A stretch of 64,000 bases of DNA. Origin: Flavimarina sp. Hel_I_48 (GTDB lineage: Bacteria > Bacteroidota > Bacteroidia > Flavobacteriales > Flavobacteriaceae). Location of the stretch: NCBI RefSeq assembly GCF_000733945.1, contig NZ_JPOL01000002.1, forward strand, positions 1,427,001-1,491,000, written 5' to 3'. The notes under the pieces were generated by a model. That model was not told the DNA's origin and searched no databases. It saw nothing but the letters and a program-made list of their open reading frames with translations. A program made the translations under genes and the position numbers. Position 1 is the first letter of the stretch; every line of letters starts with the position of its first letter. Of this stretch, positions 8,395-18,700 are shown in pieces.

Positions 8395-10617
8395 TTATAA
8401 TAACTTATCCAAAGTAATGGGCAACTCCCTAATTCTCTTTCCAGTTGCGTTATAGATAGCATTTGCGACCGCCGCGGCAACACCTACCATCCCAATTTCT
8501 CCCAGGCCTTTAGCCCCTAACGGGTTTACAATTTCATCGTTTTCTTCTACAAATATCACTTCCAGTTCTTCAATATCGGCGTTTACGGGTACGTGATATT
8601 CAGCAAGATTGGCATTCATGACCCTACCATTTCTGGCATCCATCATTCCCACTTCCTCTAGCGCCATACCAAGTCCCCAGACGATACCTCCCATAATTTG
8701 GCTTTCCGCGGTTTTAGGGTTTATGATTTTTCCTCCTGCTATAGCACTAACCACACGTGGAACATGAATCACTCCCAGTTCACTATCTACATGTACCTCA
8801 ACCATAACACAGGAATGGGTGTAACAGGAATAATTTTCACGCTCATCCTCTGGCTCGGTATTTATACTTTCTTCAATCGTATTTTTCTGGGCGGCATCCA
8901 TTATATCTATATAATTAATGGATTTTCCAGAACGTAAAACCAGTGTACCGTTCTCAAAACTGGCATCTTCTATCATTTCCCCTTCTAACAATTTAGGGTG
9001 TGTTTCTTCGGCAAGTTCAAAGAGCTTCTCCCGGAGTTCGATACAAACCAACTTAACGGCAGAGCCTACAGAAGAAACCGTCCATGAACCGCCTTGTATG
9101 GGGGCTTTGGGTAATTCGGTATCCCCTAGCTTAAAACTTACATTGTCCAGCGGAAGACCCAGAATTTCTGCTGCAATTTGTGTCATCACGGTATAGGTAC
9201 CCGTACCAATATCCGCAGTACCAGAAAGCACGGTAAGATTGCCTTCTTTAGTGAAAATGGCCTTTGCGGAAGCTTTTTGCTGCATGGCTTCCCACACCCC
9301 GGTTGCAACACCATGCCCTATAAGTATATTGCCATTCTTATTGCTTCTGGGCTCTGCCTTGCGCTTATCCCAGCCAAACTTTTCCGCAGCTCTGCTATAA
9401 CATGCCCTGAGCTCTTTACTCGAAAAAGGTTTGTCTTCATTCTGATCTTTTTCGGCATAATTGATCAGGCGCAAATCGAGCGGATCAATACCCGCGGCAA
9501 CCGCCAGTTCGTCCATCGCGCACTCCAGACCATACATCCCGGTCGCTCCTCCCGGTGCCCGCATATCATTAGGCGTATATACATCTAAGGGCACCAGTTT
9601 ATAATCCAGCGCTATGTTATCACACGTGTACATTAACCCAGACCAATCTACGATGGTCTCCGTATATTTTTCAAATTGGGAAGTTTCACCATAAGCATGA
9701 TGCGTCAGGGAAGTAAGTTTTCCCTTCTTATCTGCCCCTAGCTTAAATTCCTGAAAACATGCCGGGCGATGCCCAAAAGAAAACATTTGCTGCCGTGTCA
9801 TGACAACTTTTATGGGTAGGTTGAGCATTTTTGCTGCCACTGCGGCAAAAAACAACTGATATTGTGGTCGTAACCCGGAACCAAATCCACCACCCACAAA
9901 TTCTGATTTGACACGTACTTTTTCTTTATCAAGGTTAAAAATACCGCTAATGTATTTTTGACTGCTCCCTACTCCCTGTATCTTGTCATAAATAAGAAAA
10001 CTTTCCTCCTGATCGTTCCAGATCGCTACGGTGGCAAAGGTTTCCATAGGGTTGTGATATTCCCTGGGCAAGAGATATGCAGCCTCTACTTTGACTTCTG
10101 CATCAGCAAAAGCTTTTTTGGCATTACCGCGAGATTCAGCTGGTTCTGGTATATCATCATCCTTGAAAGCGTTCCCTAAATTTTCTTTTAAATCGATGGC
10201 GCTTGAACCTTCAGCTTCATAAGTAACGGTTATCAAACCCGCCGCGTAGCGGGCAATTTCAAAAGTGTCTGCAACCACAAGTGCAATGGGCTGGCCATTA
10301 TAAAGCACTTTGTCATTGTAAAGTGGCCGGAAAGGACTGCCCCCCGGAGGGGCAAGGGGATCGCTATAGTCTGCATTGACCTTAACGGAAACAGGTACAT
10401 TCTCATGTGTTATCACCTCTTTTACCCCTTCAATTTGAAGCGCTTTTTGAGAATCTATTTTTGTGATTGTTCCTGTAGCTATCGTACTGTTCGCTATATA
10501 ACCGTACACCATATCTGGTGGATTGAATTCAGCACTGTATTTAGCCGAACCAGTAACTTTTTGATGACCGTCCACGCGGGAGGTTGCCGCTCCCATAAAT
10601 TGATTTGTTGCTATCAT
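8395..10617 (-). CDS. Molybdenum-binding subunit of PaoABC/xanthine dehydrogenase-type oxidoreductase
   Basis: A 740-residue protein of the xanthine oxidase large-subunit family. It has the a/b hammerhead domain at the N-terminus (about 15-125) and molybdopterin-binding domains thereafter, with motifs GGGFGSGLRPQ and MRAPGGATGMYGLE. The base-catalytic glutamate is at about residue 707 in GAKGLGEIG near the C-terminus. It hydroxylates aldehydes or N-heterocycles with water as the oxygen source and passes electrons to the [2Fe-2S] and FAD subunits. It overlaps the FAD-subunit gene by 4 bp, so the two are translationally coupled. The closest named relatives in layout are E. coli PaoC/YagR. The substrate is not determined. 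No XdhC/PaoD-type maturation gene lies nearby. Confidence 0.94.
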   Translation of the reverse strand: MIATNQFMGAATSRVDGHQKVTGSAKYSAEFNPPDMVYGYIANSTIATGTITKIDSQKALQIEGVKEVITHENVPVSVKVNADYSDPLAPPGGSPFRPLYNDKVLYNGQPIALVVADTFEIARYAAGLITVTYEAEGSSAIDLKENLGNAFKDDDIPEPAESRGNAKKAFADAEVKVEAAYLLPREYHNPMETFATVAIWNDQEESFLIYDKIQGVGSSQKYISGIFNLDKEKVRVKSEFVGGGFGSGLRPQYQLFFAAVAAKMLNLPIKVVMTRQQMFSFGHRPACFQEFKLGADKKGKLTSLTHHAYGETSQFEKYTETIVDWSGLMYTCDNIALDYKLVPLDVYTPNDMRAPGGATGMYGLECAMDELAVAAGIDPLDLRLINYAEKDQNEDKPFSSKELRACYSRAAEKFGWDKRKAEPRSNKNGNILIGHGVATGVWEAMQQKASAKAIFTKEGNLTVLSGTADIGTGTYTVMTQIAAEILGLPLDNVSFKLGDTELPKAPIQGGSWTVSSVGSAVKLVCIELREKLFELAEETHPKLLEGEMIEDASFENGTLVLRSGKSINYIDIMDAAQKNTIEESINTEPEDERENYSCYTHSCVMVEVHVDSELGVIHVPRVVSAIAGGKIINPKTAESQIMGGIVWGLGMALEEVGMMDARNGRVMNANLAEYHVPVNADIEELEVIFVEENDEIVNPLGAKGLGEIGMVGVAAAVANAIYNATGKRIRELPITLDKLL

Positions 10618-11606
10618 TTTTTACTCTCTAATGCGGTTAATAATGCCCTAACGATACTTTTTTTGGCCAGATCAATCTTAAAATCATTGTCACCAAAACC
10701 TTTTGCACCTGAAATTAGCTTTTCTGCAAATTCTTCAAAATGCTTGCGATTTGGCGTTTTACCTACATAATCCTTTTCTAGTTCTGCCAGGCGCCATGGC
10801 TTGTGCGCAACCCCTCCTAGGGCCACCCGTAAATCTTTTATATGCTCACCATCCATTTCAATTGCCGCTGCTACAGATACCAGAGCAAAGGCGTATGAAC
10901 GTCTGTCCCTGACCTTTAAATATTCAAAATGCTGTGAAAAACCTTTTTCCGGCAGGTCAATAGAAGTTATGAGTTCGCCAGGTTGAAGATTCGTATCTTT
11001 TTCTGGTTTATCGCCTGGCAAACGGTGAAATTCCAGAATGGGTATGCTGCGTGATCCCTGATCTCCCGTTACCTGTACCGTAGCATCAAGCGCTGCCAGG
11101 GCGACACACATGTCAGAAGGATGGGTCGCTATACAGGAATCGCTGGTTCCCAGGATGGCATGTATACGATTGAAACCGCCAATTGCGGAACAACCACTAC
11201 CAGGCTCCCGCTTGTTGCAGGGGGTAGCCGTATCATAAAAATAGTAGCAACGCGTGCGCTGCAAAAGGTTTCCACCATCAGTGGCCATGTTGCGAAGCTG
11301 GGTTGAAGCACCACTTAGGATCGCTTTTTGCAAAAGGGGATATTTCTTTTCCACCTCTTCATTATATGCTGTATCCGCATTCGTAGCTGTGGCGCCCAGA
11401 CGTAGACCTGCATCTGGAAGCGTCTCTATTTCTGAAAGTCCGAGCGCGTTTATATCCAGCAAATGCCCTGGATTTTCCACTCGGTATTTCATGAGGTCTA
11501 TCAGGTTAGTGCCTCCTGCTATATAACGGTTGCCTATAGTATCCTCAGTAGCTTTATCAACAGCTACAGATATAGAATCAACCTGTGTTAAAGAAAAATT
11601 GTTCAT
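10614..11606 (-). CDS. FAD-binding subunit of PaoABC-type oxidoreductase, with extra iron-sulfur cysteines
   Basis: A 330-residue protein of the CO dehydrogenase flavoprotein family: an FAD-binding PCMH domain (about 1-220, with YIAGGTNLIDLMKYRV and a TDGGNLLQRTRC loop) and a C-terminal CO_deh_flav_C domain. The segment from residue 120 to 170 carries several cysteines (RTRCYYF, ATPCNKR, GSGCSAI, SDSCIATHP) arranged as in E. coli PaoB, where they bind an additional [4Fe-4S] cluster. It relays electrons from the [2Fe-2S] subunit to the terminal acceptor. It is the middle gene of the operon, 50 bp after the small subunit gene and overlapping the large subunit gene by 4 bp. Confidence 0.93.
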   Translation of the reverse strand: MNNFSLTQVDSISVAVDKATEDTIGNRYIAGGTNLIDLMKYRVENPGHLLDINALGLSEIETLPDAGLRLGATATNADTAYNEEVEKKYPLLQKAILSGASTQLRNMATDGGNLLQRTRCYYFYDTATPCNKREPGSGCSAIGGFNRIHAILGTSDSCIATHPSDMCVALAALDATVQVTGDQGSRSIPILEFHRLPGDKPEKDTNLQPGELITSIDLPEKGFSQHFEYLKVRDRRSYAFALVSVAAAIEMDGEHIKDLRVALGGVAHKPWRLAELEKDYVGKTPNRKHFEEFAEKLISGAKGFGDNDFKIDLAKKSIVRALLTALESKK

Positions 11607-11656
11607 GATAGTTGGTTTATAATAAGTAAGAAAATGAACTATGCTACAGACAGTTT

Positions 11657-12154
11657 TTAAATGCCCTGCACATTTTTTTGTTTCATCTCTTCAATAACCT
11701 TGTAGATGTTTGCATAAGCGCCACAGCGGCATATGTTACCACTCATAAGATCCCTGATTTCATCTGGCGTTTTACCTTTATCCATGTTCAACAGACCCAC
11801 TGTGGCGCAGATCTGGCCGGGGGTACAATAACCACATTGAAAAGCATCATGATCCAGAAAAGCTTGTTGTACGGGATGGAGGTTATCTCCCTTAGATAAA
11901 CCTTCTACGGTAATAATTTCTTTTCCCTGTTGCATAACAGCCAAGCTAAGACAGGAATTGACAGCTTTACCATCCACTAAAACTGTACACGCACCGCACT
12001 GACCATGATCGCATCCCTTTTTAGTTCCGGTTAATTTTATGTGTTCCCGTAGGGCATCCAACAATGTAGTCCAGGGAGAAATTGCAATTTTCTCTATGTT
12101 TCCGTTTAATTGGAGTTCGATCTCCTGGGTTTGAGGGTATTTTTTATATTCCAT
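11657..12154 (-). CDS. [2Fe-2S] subunit of PaoABC-type oxidoreductase
   Basis: A 165-residue protein with both clusters of the family visible: the plant-ferredoxin type (GCDHGQCGACTVL plus a following Cys) in the N-terminal half, and the four-helix-bundle type (CGYCTPGQ and CRCGAY) in the C-terminal half. It transfers electrons from the molybdenum cofactor to FAD. Unlike E. coli PaoA there is no twin-arginine signal peptide before the ferredoxin domain: the protein starts MEYKKYPQTQEIEL, so this enzyme is probably cytoplasmic. It is the first gene of the three-gene minus-strand operon. The 259 bp upstream hold no gene I can support. Confidence 0.94.
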   Translation of the reverse strand: MEYKKYPQTQEIELQLNGNIEKIAISPWTTLLDALREHIKLTGTKKGCDHGQCGACTVLVDGKAVNSCLSLAVMQQGKEIITVEGLSKGDNLHPVQQAFLDHDAFQCGYCTPGQICATVGLLNMDKGKTPDEIRDLMSGNICRCGAYANIYKVIEEMKQKNVQGI

Positions 12155-12413
12155 AGTAAACTTCTTTATTCAAATACTATCGCTTCAGAGCGCAATTAAA
12201 AGGAAAGTTAAGCCTATATTCTAACTCATTAAGCGACATTAGTATATCTTTTACATATTGCAATCAAGACAAAATGCATTCTCTGTATAAATTTTTAAGG
12301 CTTTAAAATAGGGCAATATCGTAGCATGAGCGGGAGCCATTACCTAGTGAGGCTATTTATGAAAAAGAAACTTCTGTGTATACTACTTAATGCCCCTGAT
12401 AAATACTTCATTT

Positions 12414-13637
12414 TTAGTCCAATTTCTCTAGAACCTTATTTTCTAATGGCATGCTGAAAGTAAAGGTTGTACGTTCTGAATTGGTATCTACCTTAATCTT
12501 CCCGCCGTGGGCCTTCGCAATTTCCAAACATATATAAAGACCCAGACCAAGGCCATTTCTATTATAGGTAGAATCCTGGCCAATAAAAGGTTTAAAGAGT
12601 TGGTCAAGTCTATGCTGTTCTATCTCTTTTCCTGTATTGGACACTTCAAAATTCAATGAACCATTTTTTGTGTTTATCTCCAGGTCAATGGTACCTCCAT
12701 TCTCACCATGCTTTACGGCATTACTGAGTAAATTGGAAAGCAATTGGCCTATTCTTGTGGCATCACATATTACCAGGTGATCCAGTTCTATGGCAGTAGT
12801 TATTGTGTGATTAGAATCTAACGTCCTGATTTCATTTACTACTTGACTTATATTTTCTCGCAACAGATTCATATCAGCACTGAGGTTGAGGTTAATACCG
12901 TCCCCCAGGTTCCCTTTTGCAAAACTGAGAAGATTATCAATCAAGCGCTGCATACGGTAAGATGTTGATTTTATGTTCTCCGCAACCTTCATCCCTCTTT
13001 CAGAAAGAGACTCCATCTGAAGAAGCATATCTGCACACATTCTTGTTGTTCCCACAGGGTTTCTAAGGTCATGTGCAAGTATGGCAATAAAAGTCTCCCT
13101 TAGCTCACCAGAGGTACGCTCATTCCTCAAATTTGTAGTAAGTTGCTCTAAGTCTTCTACGGTCGCCAGATGATAGGATATTAGCTGAGCAAAAAGTTCA
13201 AAGAGCTCTTTAGTCTGTCTGTTTTTCAACTTCGCAGGACTCGGGTCAATAGCACAGAGGGTTCCGAAAAAATGACCGTCACGTCTAAAAATAGGGTATG
13301 AAATATAACTCTGGAAACCATATTTAGCCGGGGTGTGGTGATCGTGATATTCCTCATCTTCATCAACGTGTTCAATAATTATGGGATCAGGATACTGCAT
13401 GATTTCATTGCATAATGTAGTCTGTAAATCTAATTCATCACCTGTAGTAAGCCCGAAGCCTATCTCGTCCTGAGACAAACAGGTAATCCATTTAGAATCT
13501 GTAACTCGGGCTACGGCAGCAAAACCCATACCTGTAGTGCGACATACAACATTAAGAAGCGGCACTATTGCCTTGATACCCGCTATATTATTGATATCCC
13601 TATCAAGTTCAGGACTGCGATCACTTGTAACTATCAT
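12414..13637 (-). CDS. Soluble GAF-domain sensor histidine kinase
   Basis: A 407-residue protein: a GAF domain (about residues 20-165), a HisKA dimerisation domain with phospho-acceptor His189 in AHDLRNP, and a HATPase domain with N-box SNLLSNAVKHG (301-311) and G-box NGLGLGLYI (361-369). No signal peptide or membrane segment is present, so it senses a cytoplasmic signal. No response regulator is encoded next to it, making it an orphan kinase. It lies between the molybdenum dehydrogenase operon and the first SusC/SusD pair, all on the minus strand, but with gaps of about 260 bp on both sides and a terminator upstream (13801-13826), so it is likely its own transcription unit. Confidence 0.92.
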   Translation of the reverse strand: MIVTSDRSPELDRDINNIAGIKAIVPLLNVVCRTTGMGFAAVARVTDSKWITCLSQDEIGFGLTTGDELDLQTTLCNEIMQYPDPIIIEHVDEDEEYHDHHTPAKYGFQSYISYPIFRRDGHFFGTLCAIDPSPAKLKNRQTKELFELFAQLISYHLATVEDLEQLTTNLRNERTSGELRETFIAILAHDLRNPVGTTRMCADMLLQMESLSERGMKVAENIKSTSYRMQRLIDNLLSFAKGNLGDGINLNLSADMNLLRENISQVVNEIRTLDSNHTITTAIELDHLVICDATRIGQLLSNLLSNAVKHGENGGTIDLEINTKNGSLNFEVSNTGKEIEQHRLDQLFKPFIGQDSTYNRNGLGLGLYICLEIAKAHGGKIKVDTNSERTTFTFSMPLENKVLEKLD

Positions 13638-13800
13638 ATATGCTATTGAACCTTAAATGTTTAAAATTAATATATTTCTAGAAAAGATCTTAATTCTGCT
13701 CAAGTTGTCTAAAGTTTCTTCTATTACATCATACCAAATCATTAAATATTCTCAAGCCATCAAATTACGTTTCAAAATGTTAATTCTATTGTCGAAAAAA

Positions 13801-13826
13801 GCCCAATAACCTGACGGTTATTGGGC
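13801..13826 (-). terminator. Rho-independent terminator after SusC/SusD pair 1
   Basis: Perfect 11-bp inverted repeat (13801-13811 and 13816-13826) with a 4-base loop, followed on the minus strand by a run of T (A-tract at 13795-13800 on the plus strand). It lies 67 bp after the stop codon of the SusD gene. Confidence 0.85.
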
Positions 13827-13892
13827 CTTTTCATTAGACTTCCTGTGAAATATATGGCTTGATATACACCGGCCATATCAGAAAATTAAAAT

Positions 13893-15680
13893 TTAATATC
13901 CTGGATTTTGCATTAGCAAAGGAGTTCCATCTGGACCAACACTCAGGTCAATCTGAACCTGAGGAATAGGATAGTACTCGTTTTTACCGCTAACAAACCT
14001 TCCACCACGTACATCTGTAGTGATATCGCCTTGATACTCAAAATAAGCATTTAATGTTTCTTCGGCAATTCCCCAGCGCACAAGATCAAAAAAGCGATGA
14101 CCTTCCATGGCCAGTTCCAGTTTGCGTTCAAAATAAATAGCATCCAGAGCGGTTTCTTGTGATGAGAACTGAGTCATCGTATAAGGCGCTATGTTATAAT
14201 TGGCAGCATTTTCACTTTCATCAAAACCATCCAACGGTTTATTGGGATCAAGATAATCCTTAAGGAACCCATCTTCATTTGAAGCACGTTCCCGCACTTG
14301 ATTCACATAATCCATTGCTGCACCAAGATTACCGATCTGAGCTTCAGCTTCGGCTGCCATTAGTAATACATCTGCAAAGCGAATAATTGAAACATTGATT
14401 GCCGTACCTGGTGCCCATGAACTTTGATCTGCATAAATATCCTGAGTTGCCTGTCTATATACACTTTTCTTAGGTGCATAGGGTCCACCATAACTCTGCT
14501 CTCGTACCCAAGCAGCACCTGGATGATAACCCCAGTCATGATAAGGAACCCCTCTTCTACCTATAGTCCAGTCCGCTCGAGGATCTAAAGACCCCTCATA
14601 AGGTGTGAAGGAATCATCAGAACCTATACCCTGATCATTTTTTACGGGTTCATCATTGTAATTTTCAATAAAAGGTAGACCTGTAGCCGCATCTGTTCTA
14701 TAAGAATTCATTAAATCCTGTGAAGGTTGATAAAACCCACAGCATCTAAACGGACTGTTGTATGGAAAGTTCAATTTACTACCCTGACGGGAATTTGTAA
14801 TAGTTCCCGTACCATCATTTGCTACCATTTGAATATCAAAAACGGTTTCTGAATTGTTTTCTGTAGCAGCGTCAAAGTTATCCTTAAAGAAGGGAACAAG
14901 ATCATAGGCAACCCCTCCAGAGTTAACTCCTGAAGATATTACTGTACCTAAAATCTGCTGCGCCTCAGCAAATTTTTCTTGATAGAGGTAAGTCTTACCT
15001 AAATAGGATCCCGCTGCCCATTTATTTGCCCGTGCAAATTCTGGTTGCGTTGCAGGCAAATTTTCATAGGCAAACTGGAAATCAGCTTCTATCATAGGCC
15101 AGATATCCATATCATTGGGTTTATTGGCATCCTCGGTAGTCTCATCTATCCAGGGTACCATATTCCACATTTTCTTAAGCTCAAAATAATAGTGCCCTCT
15201 TAAGAAACGAGCCTGCGCCTCAATATTTAATCTATCAGCATCTGTAATATCCTCAACATTATCTAACAATCGTAATGTATTATTAGTACGTACAACGCCT
15301 TCGTAAAGTGCCTTCCATTTGGTATTATAATAACCGTTTGAAGGGTTTGAAATGAATTTTACGATTTGATCAATAGCGGGTTGGTCACCACCAAAACTTC
15401 CTTTACTGGCTTCACCCCCAGCTACTGTACCATAGACCCAGTTATCTGAGGCAGCTTCCCAGGGACCTCCTCCACCCAGAGCATTGTCAGCATCCTGTTG
15501 ACCATCTAAAGCTCCGTAAGCACCAATGAGGAGTTTTTGAACTCCATCAGTATTACTAACTAGTTCATTGCTCAAAGAGCCCTGAGCAGGTTGTTCAAGA
15601 AAATTATCTGAACAGGCGGTTATTAAAAACACCCCAAGTACAGGAATGCAAAATGAGCTTATATTTTTTATGATTCTCAT
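13893..15680 (-). CDS. SusD/RagB-family outer-membrane nutrient-binding lipoprotein (pair 1)
   Basis: Taken from the ATG at 15680 the protein is 595 residues and begins MRIIKNISSF with a lipoprotein signal ending LITACSDN. An in-frame ATG 16 codons upstream would overlap the SusC gene and spoil the signal peptide, so I reject it. The N-terminal TPR-like region (ARFLRGHYYFELKKMW) and the C-terminal RagB/SusD block (AIYFERKLELAMEGHRFFDLVRWG) are diagnostic. It sits on the cell surface as the lid of the SusC transporter encoded 34 bp upstream and binds the substrate. No glycoside hydrolase or other degradative carbohydrate gene lies nearby, so the ligand is open. Confidence 0.94.
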   Translation of the reverse strand: MRIIKNISSFCIPVLGVFLITACSDNFLEQPAQGSLSNELVSNTDGVQKLLIGAYGALDGQQDADNALGGGGPWEAASDNWVYGTVAGGEASKGSFGGDQPAIDQIVKFISNPSNGYYNTKWKALYEGVVRTNNTLRLLDNVEDITDADRLNIEAQARFLRGHYYFELKKMWNMVPWIDETTEDANKPNDMDIWPMIEADFQFAYENLPATQPEFARANKWAAGSYLGKTYLYQEKFAEAQQILGTVISSGVNSGGVAYDLVPFFKDNFDAATENNSETVFDIQMVANDGTGTITNSRQGSKLNFPYNSPFRCCGFYQPSQDLMNSYRTDAATGLPFIENYNDEPVKNDQGIGSDDSFTPYEGSLDPRADWTIGRRGVPYHDWGYHPGAAWVREQSYGGPYAPKKSVYRQATQDIYADQSSWAPGTAINVSIIRFADVLLMAAEAEAQIGNLGAAMDYVNQVRERASNEDGFLKDYLDPNKPLDGFDESENAANYNIAPYTMTQFSSQETALDAIYFERKLELAMEGHRFFDLVRWGIAEETLNAYFEYQGDITTDVRGGRFVSGKNEYYPIPQVQIDLSVGPDGTPLLMQNPGY

Positions 15681-15714
15681 GATTTTTCTTTTATGATTCT
15701 TTATATAGCTTAAT

Positions 15715-18700
15715 TTAAAAGGATGCATTTAGACCAAATATTATTTGTCTTTGGTTAGGATAAGCCCCTTCATCTATTCCCGTATTAGTAGCTCCTCCAC
15801 CTGCGATTTCAGGATCTATACCAGAATAAGAAGTTATGGTAAATGCATTCGCCATTTGCGCATATATACGAAGTTTGCTAATGCTTATTTTTTCAAGCAT
15901 TTCTGTAGGCAATGAATAGCCTAATTGAATTTGTTTTGCCCTCAAATAGGAACCATCTTCAACAAAATAAGAATTAGGCACATCTGCAAGGCTAAAAGAT
16001 CCTGTTGTTTGCTGTATAGGTGCAGATGCATTCATATTTTGAGGTGTCCAGGAATCATAGAGGGCCGTAGTACTTTTCGCCCCTACAAAAGAGCTATAAA
16101 AGTCTGTCCACCATTTAACCTGATTCCAGATATCATTACCTTGCGAACCATACAAAAACATGCTAAAATCCCAGTTTTTATACATCAGTTCTATGTTGAG
16201 GCCATAGGTAAAGTCTGGATTTGGATTACCCAAGAACGTACGGTCAGCATCAGTGATTTGGTTATCACCGTTTGTGTCTGCATATCTAAAACGACCTACA
16301 GCTACATCAGATTGGTAGAGGGCATTGTTATTTCCAGTAGCTGCAATGGCTGCCTGGTTTGCCTGATCTATTTCTGCCTGGGAATTCCAGAAACCTGTTG
16401 TCTGGTAACCAAAAAATTGACTCAAAGAATGGCCCGCCTGGTTTCTAATGATATTACTACCATTAAAACGTCTTCCTTCCGCGTCAAAAAACTGAATACC
16501 ATCAGATAATTTGATGATTTCATTATTATAACTGGTGAAGGTAACGGAAGTGTTTAACCTTAAGTCATCGGTAAGATTAAAGTAAGTAGAAAGGTCTATA
16601 TCAAAACCAGTATTTCTCATTTCTGCTACGTTTTGAAATGGAACAGTGGCAGTTCCCTCTGTTGCAACCAGATTAGGATTGTAAAGTAAATCAGTAATAT
16701 CTTTCCTGTAATAATCTGCGCTCAATTGTACAGTACTATTGAATAAAGAAGCATCTATACCGAAGTTAGAATCTGCATCCCGCTCCCATTTAGCATCTGG
16801 ATTCCCTATACGTAACTGTCTAAATCCTTCCGTCAATGTATTATTACTACCTGTAATATCATAATAAGAGTTCGTTTGAACACCCCCAAAGGTTGTAAAA
16901 GCGTTAGGTGGCGTAACATTTATTTGATTACCACGAACACCATAACCCGCGCGGATTTTTAGATCGTTCAACCAGTCAGCTTCTGGCATAAAGGATTCAT
17001 TTAAAATATTCCAACCTACAGATGCGGCAGGAAACCAGCCGTACTGCTCATTCAAGAATCTTGAGGAACCATCACGTCGTATGGTTGCACTTAACAAATA
17101 TCTATCATTGAAGTTATAATCCAATCTACCGAAAACAGATGAAAGTGCATCAGCATACTGGAAACTGGTATTTGTTTGGGTACCGGCCCCTGTATCTAAA
17201 TTCACATAGTTGGGATCAAAAGAAAAATAACTTTGTGTAGTTCCTCCTAATTCCCTACCTCTATTTTGATAAGCTTCTGTACCCACCAGAACGGTTACAT
17301 TATGTTTATCGGCAAAAACGTTCTTATACTGTAGGGTGTTGGTCCAGGTCCAGTTATAATTGGTTTGAGAAGTTTCTGTATATTGATTAACGTTCAGATT
17401 TTCAGCGTTTTCATATTCTGGGAACTGAAAAGAATTAAAACTATTTGACAGGTACTGACCGCCATAGCTTGTTCTAAAGGTAAAGTGATCTAAAAAGTCA
17501 ACTTCGGCAAATACGTTTCCAAAAAACCTGTTGGAAACACCTCTGTTATTCTTTCTGCGCTGTGCAATGGCTACCGGGTTTTTAGCGTTACCCAGGTCAG
17601 AACCAAAAGACCCTGCATAGTTACCACGTATGTCATATACTGGTATAATAGGTAATTCCCTAAACGCCATACCTATAACACTTCCTTCTGTAAGTGCATC
17701 TATTGTTGGGTTGTCACGCACCGCAAAACTAAAATTTTGTCCTATGCGAATGTTGTCATTGATATTATAGGTTGCATTAGCGCGCACAGTATATCTTTTA
17801 AGGTATGTATTTTCAATTGTTCCCTGCTGGTTGAAATAATTCATGGACAAGAAATAGCTCCCCTTTTCCGTCCCATTACTTACAGATACGTTATGGCTTG
17901 TGATACTGGCCGAGTCAAAAATTTCCTGAAACCAATTGGTTCCTTGTTTATTTGCCTCTACGATCCTATAGAAATTATTCAAATCATTGGGATTAGTATA
18001 TAATGGATTAACATTATACAACGATTCATCTACACTGTTAACACCTACGGGTGCTATATAGTTAGGCAATACAGGGTCTGGTCCATTGCCATATTGATTA
18101 TGGCTAATAGCCACACCAGGATTTGTATTCCTTATTGCTTGAAAAGTAAGCTCAGCTTGCTCCTGGGGGGAAAGCATGTCCCAGGGGTTTCCTTTTTGTA
18201 CAAGCTGCATCCCATAATAAGAATCATAAGATACGCGCATTTTACCTTTTCCTTTTTTAGTGGTTACGATGATAACACCATTTGCAGCCCTGGCTCCATA
18301 TATAGAAGCTGATGCCGCATCTTTTAAAACCTGAAGACTTTCAATATCGTTAGGGTTTATATCCTGAATGGTTTCCGTGGGGATACCATCTACAACATAA
18401 AGTGGGTTGTTATTACCAAAGGTATTTGCACCACGCACTTTAATCTGAGGCGCCTGTCCAGGCTGGCCGCCGCCAGTAATGGTAACACCAGAGACCCGGC
18501 CCTGTAATTGACTTGTAATTTGTGCAGAGGGTTGCTGTACAAGCTCGTCTACCTTGACCACAGAGATGGCACCGGTTAGATCCTGCTTACGTTGTGTACC
18601 ATAACCTACCACGACCACTTCATCCAGTTGACCCGCATCTTCAGCAAGTGAAACATTTACGGCTGTCTGATTATTGATGGCAATTTCCTGCGTTTGAAAA

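Noticed and set aside
13893..15728. SusD 1 start at 15728
   Set aside because: It would overlap the SusC gene and place 16 residues before a lipoprotein signal; 15680 is better.
15925..16509. 194-residue plus-strand ORF in SusC 1
   Set aside because: Antisense to the SusC barrel; no start context, no homology pattern.
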